Below are positions 1-5,279 of a stretch of 8,042 bases of DNA, in pieces. The position numbers were made by a program, and so were the translations under genes. The notes beneath the pieces are model-generated. The model was given only the letters and a program-made list of their open reading frames with translations. It did not search any database and had not been told where the DNA came from. Positions within the stretch are counted from its first letter, which is position 1, and every line of letters begins with the position of its first letter. Source of the stretch: JBFFXF01 sp041569895 (lineage in GTDB: Bacteria > Planctomycetota > UBA8108 > JACQVS01); assembly GCA_041569895.1 (NCBI GenBank), contig JBFFXF010000315.1, forward strand, positions 1 through 8,042. Reading direction: 5' to 3'.

Positions 1-269
1 CGTCCCGGCGCGTCCTCGCCCCAGAACGACTCCCAGTTGGTGTCGCCGCCGACCAGCCGGATGCGCGCCTCGACGACGACGCAGTCCGCCAGCAGGGAGT
101 TGAAGCCCTTCGAGAAGAACGGGTCGCCGCCGGTCGTCTCGAGCTTGAGCAACCCGCCCTCGACCAGCAGGGGGCTGATGCGATTGTTGGGGATCCAGCC
201 CTCGGTGTCGCCGTCGGTGTCGAACTCGCCGATCGACACGGGATTCTCGAGCTCGTCGGGAGGATCGAC
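1..269 (-). repeat. Composite module, copy 3 (truncated by the window edge)
   Basis: Residues 825-913 restart the module: VDPPDELENPVSIGEF, then EGW, GGDPFF, a RIR motif and W.SFWGED. The window ends inside the jelly-roll-like domain, so whether this copy is complete, or the last one, is unknown. Confidence 0.85.
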
Positions 270-2741
270 GGTCACCGTCGGCCGGCCGAGCACCGAGAGG
301 AGGATCGTCGTGCTCGCCTCCGGGAAGTCATCGTAGGTCGCGAAGATCGTGTACTCGGTCCGCGGGCTCAGCGCCACCGGCGTGCCGAAGATCTCGCCGC
401 GGATATCGTCGAGGATGAGATCCGGCGGCAGGTCGGGCACGACCTCGAACGAGGTCGGCGCGGGACCGAAGATGTTGGGCGTCAGGGTCGGGATCGGCTG
501 GTTGACCGGGAATGCAGCCCGCGTCACGTTGTACGTGAAGAACGGGTTGCTGACCGTGATGCTGATCGTCGTGTCGTCGCTCGAGCCGTCGGGGAAGGTG
601 GCGGTGACGACGTAATCGGTCGCCGGGCTGACGGCTTCCGGCGTGCCGGTGATCTCACCGACCAGCGGGTCGAGCTCGAGTCCCGCCGGCAGGTCGGGGG
701 CGATCTCGAAGCCGGTCGGCGTCTCGATGCGCGTGATCGGCTGGTTCGGCTGGATCTCGGTGCCGACGATGTAGACGGCCCGATCCGTCGTGTAGCCGAC
801 GAGCGCCGGCACCGGGATGTCGGCCGGGTCGTTCGGGTCGGTGCCGGCGGCGACCTCGCGACCGTCGTCGAACCCGTCACCGTCGGTGTCGGGATCGTCG
901 GGGTCGGTGCCGGTGTCCCGCGGACCGAGGAAGAATCCGGTGTTGGTCTCGACCGTGTCCGGGAGGCCGTCCCCGTCGCTGTCGGGCGAGATCGTGCCGA
1001 TGCGGCAGTAATCGACCTCGAGCCGGTTCCCCGGTCCGGCGCCCGGATCGATGCGCACGTGAGTCAGCGGGCTCGTGATCACCGTGCTGAGGTCGAACTG
1101 CAGGATATGAAACTCCCCGTCGGCGACTCCCGGCTGGAATCCGAAGCGCCGCCCCGCCGAGAATCCCGGCGCCGCCTGCTCGCCCCAGAAGAGCTCCCAT
1201 GCCGCGTTGCCGTTGCTGATGATGCGGATGCGGAACTCGATCAGACCGAGCTGCGTCTCCGTGCCCAGGATGTTGGAGCGGAAGAAGTGCGGGTCGCCGC
1301 CGACGGTGGTGACGTCGAGGACCCCGTTGGCGACCGCGAGCGTCACTCCCGGGTTCGAGGTCCAGCCCTCGAGCTCGCCCGTGATGTTGAACTCCCCGGC
1401 CGAGACGAAGTCGTTGATGGTGTCGACGGGATCGATGGAGAGCTGCGGCACGCCCCGGACCTCGATGGCGATGGTGGCGAGCGCGTCGGGGAAATCGTCG
1501 TAGCTCGCGATCACGGTGTACTCCGTGCGCGGACTCGGCTCGAAGGGCGTCCCGAAGATCTGCCCGGTGCCGCCGTCGATGACGAGGTCGAGCGGCAGAT
1601 CCGGGTCGATCTCGTAGGCGATCGGCTCGACGCCGAAGATCGTCGGCGAGATCGCCGGCACGAACTGGTTCACCATCAGCCGTAGCTCCGCGCTCGGGTA
1701 CTCGATGAACGGGTTGCGGACCTCGATATTGATCACCGCGTCGTCCGTGATGTCGCCGACGAAGGTCGCCGTCACGGTGTAGTCGGTCGCGGGGCTGACC
1801 TCGGAGGGCGTCCCCGAGATGCGGCCGCTGGCGGGGTCGAACTCGAGACCGGGCGGGAGATCCGGCGTGATCGCGAAGCCCGTCGCCACCGCGCCGCTGA
1901 CCAGCGGGTCGTTGGGGTCGATCGGGTCGTCGACGATATAGAGCGCGCGATCGCGGGTGTAGCCATCGAGCGATGCCACGGGGAAGTCGCCGGCGTCGTT
2001 CGGGTCGGTGCCCAGCGCGACCTCGGTGCCGTCGTCGAAACCGTCGCCGTCGGTGTCCGCGTTGTTCGGATCGGTGCCCGTGTCACGTCGATTCGCGAAG
2101 ACGCCCGTGCCGGTCTCGACGCGATCGGGCAGGCCATCCTCGTCCGCGTCCGGCGACACGGCGCCGATGCGGACGTAGTCGACCTCGATCCGCGTGCCGA
2201 CGTCCGCGCCGGTGTCGAGACGCACGTCGGTGAGGCGCGTCGTCAGCCTGTCGACGAGGTCGATCTGGTAGATGTGGAACTCGTTGTCGTCGGTGATCGG
2301 CGAGAACGTGAAGTTGCGCGCTCCGGAGAATCCCGGCGCCGCCTCCTCGCCCCAGAAGATCTGCCACTGTGTCCCGTCGGTGGAGAGCACGCGGATGCGG
2401 AACTCGACGCGCGTCATGTCGGCGAGCGTGCCGACGATGCCGTTGCGGCGGAAGAACGGGTCGCCGCCGGTGCTGGTCGCCTCGAGGACGCGGTTCGCCA
2501 CCTCGAGGGTCATCGAGTTCGCCGCCCAGCCCTCGAGATTGCCCTCCTCGTTGAACTCGCCGATCTGGATGTAGTCGTTGAGCGGCGCGGCGGGGTCGAT
2601 CTCGATCACCTGCGCGCCGGCCGGGCCCGCGAGCGTGGCGAGGATCGCGACGGCGACCACGAGCCGGACGCCGGGCAAGATTCGCGGGGTGGAGGGAGGC
2701 GGGGAAACGAGACGACGGGGCGATGACTCGAGCGTGAGCAT
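1..2741 (-). CDS. Large exported protein with tandem jelly-roll / calcium-binding / Ig-like modules (partial, continues past position 1)
   Basis: The frame is open from ATG 2741 to the left edge with no stop, giving 913 visible residues; the true C-terminus is outside the window. A GAGGT ribosome-binding site lies 5 nt upstream of the ATG. Residues 26-43 form a signal peptide (basic R26, a hydrophobic run, then AGA before Q44), so the protein is exported. After this a ~388-residue module repeats, from residues 48, 436 and 825. Each module has four parts: (a) a jelly-roll-like domain with GEF...EGW, GGDP.F, W..FWGE..APGFS and VDY.RIG; (b) an Asp-rich linker with DxDxDG motifs (residues 198-206 and 229-240, again at 587-598 and 618-629) resembling thrombospondin type-3 calcium-binding repeats; (c) an Ig-like domain with PDLP.GLE.DP and GTP..VSPATDY; (d) a second Ig-like domain with IFGTP...SPRTEYT and YDDFP. 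Parts c and d resemble the 'putative Ig' (He_PIG) family. No catalytic residues are recognisable. A surface, adhesive or stalk-like structural role is inferred. A TTG at residue 22 would give a more typical signal-peptide length. Confidence 0.93.
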   Translation of the reverse strand, partial: MLTLESSPRRLVSPPPSTPRILPGVRLVVAVAILATLAGPAGAQVIEIDPAAPLNDYIQIGEFNEEGNLEGWAANSMTLEVANRVLEATSTGGDPFFRRNGIVGTLADMTRVEFRIRVLSTDGTQWQIFWGEEAAPGFSGARNFTFSPITDDNEFHIYQIDLVDRLTTRLTDVRLDTGADVGTRIEVDYVRIGAVSPDADEDGLPDRVETGTGVFANRRDTGTDPNNADTDGDGFDDGTEVALGTDPNDAGDFPVASLDGYTRDRALYIVDDPIDPNDPLVSGAVATGFAITPDLPPGLEFDPASGRISGTPSEVSPATDYTVTATFVGDITDDAVINIEVRNPFIEYPSAELRLMVNQFVPAISPTIFGVEPIAYEIDPDLPLDLVIDGGTGQIFGTPFEPSPRTEYTVIASYDDFPDALATIAIEVRGVPQLSIDPVDTINDFVSAGEFNITGELEGWTSNPGVTLAVANGVLDVTTVGGDPHFFRSNILGTETQLGLIEFRIRIISNGNAAWELFWGEQAAPGFSAGRRFGFQPGVADGEFHILQFDLSTVITSPLTHVRIDPGAGPGNRLEVDYCRIGTISPDSDGDGLPDTVETNTGFFLGPRDTGTDPDDPDTDGDGFDDGREVAAGTDPNDPADIPVPALVGYTTDRAVYIVGTEIQPNQPITRIETPTGFEIAPDLPAGLELDPLVGEITGTPEAVSPATDYVVTATFPDGSSDDTTISITVSNPFFTYNVTRAAFPVNQPIPTLTPNIFGPAPTSFEVVPDLPPDLILDDIRGEIFGTPVALSPRTEYTIFATYDDFPEASTTILLSVLGRPTVTVDPPDELENPVSIGEFDTDGDTEGWIPNNRISPLLVEGGLLKLETTGGDPFFSKGFNSLLADCVVVEARIRLVGGDTNWESFWGEDAPG
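270..1436 (-). repeat. Composite module, copy 2 (389 residues)
   Basis: This is residues 436-824 of the same protein. By eye about half of the positions in the jelly-roll and linker match copy 1, with only a few one- or two-residue gaps. Both DxDxDG motifs (587-598, 618-629) and both Ig-like subtypes are kept in the same places. Confidence 0.9.
1437..2600 (-). repeat. Composite module, copy 1 (388 residues)
   Basis: This is residues 48-435 of the large exported protein. The boundaries are set by the recurring start IDPxxxxNDxxxxGEF. In order it holds the jelly-roll-like domain (about 59-193), the DxDxDG linker (about 196-254), Ig-like type A (about 285-342) and Ig-like type B (about 344-429). 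Copy 2 has the same order and nearly the same length. Confidence 0.9.
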
Positions 2742-2746
2742 GGCGC

Positions 2747-2751
2747 ACCTC
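2747..2751 (-). promoter_or_regulatory. Ribosome-binding site of the large exported protein
   Basis: The minus strand reads GAGGT here, 5 nt before the ATG at 2741. It supports 2741 over the internal TTG at residue 22, which would otherwise give a shorter and more typical signal peptide. Confidence 0.65.
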
Positions 2752-2838
2752 GGCGGAAAGCGGAGAGTTTCCGGGACCCGTTCGACCAGTGACCCCAGGC
2801 TAAACGAACGTCTCCGATCGATCCACCCGAAACCCGCA

Positions 2839-2873
2839 GCGAAAACGCTGTCCGAGGGCGGTACAGTTTTCGC
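2839..2873. promoter_or_regulatory. Inverted repeat in the divergent intergenic region (candidate operator)
   Basis: GCGAAAAC (2839-2846) and GTTTTCGC (2866-2873) are perfect reverse complements separated by 19 nt. The centre-to-centre distance of 27 bp is about two and a half helical turns. The element lies 98 bp from the minus-strand start codon and 84 bp from the plus-strand start codon, so it could control both divergent genes. There is no adjacent T-run in either direction after the whole element, so it does not look like a terminator. The operator role is inferred. Confidence 0.4.
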
Positions 2874-2900
2874 GCCGCGAGCACGCCGTCGTGCACATCG

Positions 2901-2906
2901 TATACT
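2901..2906 (+). promoter_or_regulatory. Candidate -10 box (TATACT) for the propeller-like lipoprotein gene
   Basis: TATACT matches the housekeeping -10 consensus at five of six bases and stands out in G+C-rich surroundings. No good -35 hexamer is visible 16-18 nt upstream. If it is real, transcription would begin near 2913. That is downstream of the possible GTG start at 2891 and upstream of the ATG at 2957, so it favours the ATG. Confidence 0.35.
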
Positions 2907-2956
2907 TCTCCGGAACGCGTCTGGAACGTGCGGCGGGGCTCGCGCGAGCACTTCAC

Positions 2957-4210
2957 ATGTTCGAGGGTCCCGGATCGAGCACGCGGCGGGCGCTCCCCGT
3001 CCTGACCATCTCGACGCTTCTCGCGGCTTGCTGCGTCGTCATCGGCGGCGTCCTCGGCTGCGGTGGCTACGACGGCTACTCGATGGGCCTCGCCAAGGAG
3101 GGGGAGGTCTCGACGCTGACCACGGCGACACAGGTCACGGACGTCACCGGTAACGACGCGGTCGACCCCGAACCGCTCCTCCTGGCGGCGGATGGCTCGC
3201 TCTACTTCTTCGACGCGGTCTCTCGCTCGGTCGTCAATCTCGCCACGGATGGCACGGCGACCCTGTTCACCTCGCAGACGGACCTCACCACCGTCACCGC
3301 CATGACGCCGGCGCTGCTCGGCCCGCTCGACCAGATCGGCGCCGGAGGCGCCCTCGCGGATGAGCTCATCTGCGCCGACTCGATCTCGGGTCTCATCATC
3401 CGCATCGACAGCGCCGGCACCCCGGTGGTGCACGTCACCGAGGCGGACATCACGGCCGTCACCGGCGAGACCGGCGCGGCGATGCGACTGCCGCGCTCGC
3501 TGACCCACGACGGCATGGAGCTCGACGCGGTCATGGCGCAGGACACGGTCAGCGGCGACATCCTGAAGATCGACGACCTCGGCGTCGTCACGGTGCTCGT
3601 CGACCAGAACGACATCGCCACCGAGTCCGGACTGCCCGTCGAGGACGCCGTCGTCGCGGAGTGGACCCGCGGACCGGACAGCGGCAGCCACTTCGGCCGG
3701 CTCGACGGGTCGAATCACGTCATCCGCGTGCAGATCGACGGCACCATCGATCGCCACGTCGACGGGACTGCGCTCGTCGACCTCTTCAGCGACATCACCG
3801 ATCTGCGCCTCCTCGGAGTCGCGGCGCACTCGGACGACACGCTCTTCCTGCTGGTCGGCGAGGTGACGATGGGCGCCGGGATCGCGGAGGTGTCACCGGA
3901 CGGGTCGGAGGTGAGCGTCTTCGCCGACTCGAAGGACTTCGAGTTCCTGCTCGGCGCGTCGTTCGACGTCGTCCACATCGGCGTCTTCGGCGACGGGCTC
4001 CCCTACGCCATCGACGGCGTCTCGGACCAGGTGCTGGCGTTCTCGATCTTCGGCAAGCCGGGCGTCTTCGCGTCGCAGGAGGAGATCGAGACGGTCACCG
4101 GCGAGACCGCGCCGGTGCTGTCAGTGAGCACAATACGGGGGGCCCTCGACGAAATCGCCTTCTTCGAAACCAAATCGGAGAGCTTCCTCACCGTCATCGA
4201 GATCGACTAA
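2957..4210 (+). CDS. Putative lipoprotein with beta-propeller-like repeats
   Basis: This is a 417-residue protein from ATG 2957. The N-terminus has a basic pair (R10 R11), a hydrophobic run and the lipobox LAAC at Cys25; a second possible lipid-attachment cysteine is Cys35 in VLGC. It is therefore probably membrane-anchored. The rest contains segments of about 49-56 residues. A polar motif like TEADITAVTGET recurs near residues 56, 105, 161, 216 and 373, with weaker equivalents near 270 and 322. Between the motifs lie strand-like stretches such as DGSLYFFDAVSRSVVNL and SGLIIRIDSAG. This spacing suits a roughly seven-bladed NHL/SMP-30-like propeller. No enzyme motif is visible, so the function is unknown; ligand or protein binding at the cell envelope is inferred. 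The frame is also open from GTG 2891, but that start would bury the signal peptide behind 22 extra residues. Ribosome-binding sites are weak at both starts. The gene is divergent from the modular protein and convergent with the HEAT lipoprotein gene. Confidence 0.88.
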   Translation: MFEGPGSSTRRALPVLTISTLLAACCVVIGGVLGCGGYDGYSMGLAKEGEVSTLTTATQVTDVTGNDAVDPEPLLLAADGSLYFFDAVSRSVVNLATDGTATLFTSQTDLTTVTAMTPALLGPLDQIGAGGALADELICADSISGLIIRIDSAGTPVVHVTEADITAVTGETGAAMRLPRSLTHDGMELDAVMAQDTVSGDILKIDDLGVVTVLVDQNDIATESGLPVEDAVVAEWTRGPDSGSHFGRLDGSNHVIRVQIDGTIDRHVDGTALVDLFSDITDLRLLGVAAHSDDTLFLLVGEVTMGAGIAEVSPDGSEVSVFADSKDFEFLLGASFDVVHIGVFGDGLPYAIDGVSDQVLAFSIFGKPGVFASQEEIETVTGETAPVLSVSTIRGALDEIAFFETKSESFLTVIEID

Positions 4211-4304
4211 CGGTTTAGAAGGAAAGCAGGAAGAAAAAGGGAGAGCACGAAACGAGTTTTGGCGTTGGAGGCTGTGGCGAACTCGGAGACGCCGTCGAGA
4301 AGCG

Positions 4305-4322
4305 AGCGTCGGTGACGCTTTT
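4305..4322 (+). terminator. Possible intrinsic terminator downstream of the propeller-like lipoprotein gene
   Basis: AGCGTC (4305-4310), a GGT loop, and GACGCT (4314-4319) form a perfect 6-bp hairpin followed directly by a short T-run (4319-4322). It lies about 95 bp after the stop codon. The stem and T-run are short for a strong terminator. On the minus strand the hairpin lacks a following T-run, so it would act only on plus-strand transcripts. Confidence 0.45.
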
Positions 4323-4387
4323 GAGAACCACGTGACGCTGACTCCGTTCGCAGAGCGAGCGAATCTGAGCCACTTCAGTCCACCCGT

Positions 4388-4420
4388 TTCCTGCGTTCCC
4401 GAGTTTCCTGCCTTCCTGCT
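4388..4420. repeat. Three copies of TTCCTGC in 33 bp
   Basis: TTCCTGC occurs at 4388-4394, 4405-4411 and 4414-4420. One reverse-complement copy (GCAGGAA) sits at 4226-4232 at the other end of the gap, inside a 9-bp match between AGCAGGAAG (4225-4233) and CTTCCTGCT (4412-4420). The repeats lie between the two converging stop codons. Function is unknown, and chance is possible at this length. Confidence 0.4.
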
Positions 4421-4475
4421 GAGTCGTCCGGCTGCAAGCCTCCGAAGTCGACTCTCCCTGCCGGAGTCTCGGTTT

Positions 4476-5279
4476 TCATCGCCCCCGCAGCCACCGCCTG
4501 AGCTCGGAGATGCCCCGTGCCCTCGACGCCAGGTCCGCCATCGGGTCGAAGACGTCCGGCGGGCGCGCGGTCTCGCGCAGCGCTGCCCAGGCGGCGCGGC
4601 GGATCTCGGGGTCCGGATCGGTGAGCGCCTCGACGAGGAGCTCGGTGCGGCGCACGGAGGGCTGTGACTCGACGATGCCGAAGAGACACACGGCGCGGAC
4701 CTCGACGTTCTCCTCGTCCCGCATTCGACGCCCGAGGATCTCGACCGTGCGCGGGTTGCGCATCCTCGAGAGCACCGACGCGCTCGCCAGGCGTGCCATC
4801 GGTCGTGGGCTCGCGATCGTCCCCTCGAGGCTGTTGCTGATACGGCTGTTCTCTCCGTAGGCGGAAAGTCCCTCCTCGACGATCCGCAGGATGCCCTCGT
4901 CGCGACTCCGCTCGAGCGCGTCGAGGAGGTACGGGATGCCGCGCGGGTCCTTCCAGATCGACAGGATGCGCGCCAGCACGGCGACCACGCGGTCGTCCCC
5001 GGAGACCACCGGATCATCGAGGAAGTAGGCCACCACCTCGCTCCCCTGCTCCTTGCCGAGCGCGAGGAATCGATTGATCCCCTCCTGCTGCTCCTCGGCG
5101 CGGTAGCTCGCGAGCTGCGAGATGATCCTGGTGTTCTCCTTGACCCACTGGGCCGGCGTCTGCTCGCGCTCGGGGGTCCCGCAACTCGCGAGCGCGGCCG
5201 CGGCGACCAGCAGCAACCCGACGGGTCCGGCGTGCGCCCGCCGCGTCTCGCGTGCCACCAGTCGCGCCCTTCCCCTCAT
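4476..5279 (-). CDS. HEAT-repeat lipoprotein, translationally coupled to the secretin
   Basis: This is a 267-residue protein from ATG 5279. Residues 1-33 form a lipoprotein signal: basic residues, the hydrophobic run VGLLLVAAAAL and lipobox LASC at Cys33. From about residue 50 to the C-terminus it is a series of paired helices typical of HEAT or Armadillo-type solenoids, for example around 95-122 (VLARILSIWKDPRGIPYLLDAL), 125-140, 160-185 and 212-237 (LVEALTDPDPEIRRAAWAAL, the clearest HEAT unit). HEAT solenoids are protein-binding scaffolds; no catalytic site is seen. The ATG overlaps the secretin stop codon as ATGA and follows a strong GGAGG, so the two are very likely made together. A lipid-anchored partner of the secretin, perhaps with a pilotin-like or assembly role, is inferred from context; known pilotins are different, smaller folds. 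The frame also extends to an ATG at 5309, which would give a longer basic N-terminus and lacks the coupling signal. Confidence 0.92.
   Translation of the reverse strand: MRGRARLVARETRRAHAGPVGLLLVAAAALASCGTPEREQTPAQWVKENTRIISQLASYRAEEQQEGINRFLALGKEQGSEVVAYFLDDPVVSGDDRVVAVLARILSIWKDPRGIPYLLDALERSRDEGILRIVEEGLSAYGENSRISNSLEGTIASPRPMARLASASVLSRMRNPRTVEILGRRMRDEENVEVRAVCLFGIVESQPSVRRTELLVEALTDPDPEIRRAAWAALRETARPPDVFDPMADLASRARGISELRRWLRGR

Larger units (their letters stand above)
4211..4475. other. Convergent non-coding gap
   Basis: These 265 bases lie between two converging stop codons. Base composition is less G+C-rich than the genes, with a purine-rich stretch (about 4217-4248) just after the plus-strand stop. 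I see no convincing short gene. The visible structure is a terminator-like hairpin and a cluster of TTCCTGC repeats, listed separately. Confidence 0.7.

Noticed and set aside
1059..1685. 208-residue plus-strand open frame opposite module copy 2
   Set aside because: It is extremely rich in Arg, Asp, Glu and Val with no fold signature, as expected for the antisense of a G+C-rich gene.
2083..2748. 221-residue minus-strand open frame overlapping the start of the large exported protein
   Set aside because: It is a frame-shifted shadow rich in Arg, Pro and His. The frame from 2741 gives the signal peptide and repeated modules and continues for 913 codons.
2891..2956. Upstream GTG start for the propeller-like lipoprotein
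   Set aside because: It would place 22 extra residues before the lipoprotein signal and start upstream of the transcription start implied by TATACT at 2901. No ribosome-binding site supports it.
2606..3829. 407-residue minus-strand open frame opposite the propeller-like lipoprotein gene and its upstream region
   Set aside because: It is Arg/Asp-rich with no domain-like pattern, overlaps two better genes and runs through their promoter region. The plus-strand frame has a signal sequence, a lipobox and regular repeats.
4121..5017. 298-residue minus-strand open frame overlapping the HEAT lipoprotein gene
   Set aside because: It is Ser/Arg-rich, runs across the intergenic gap and into the converging gene, and has no ribosome-binding site or recognisable domain.
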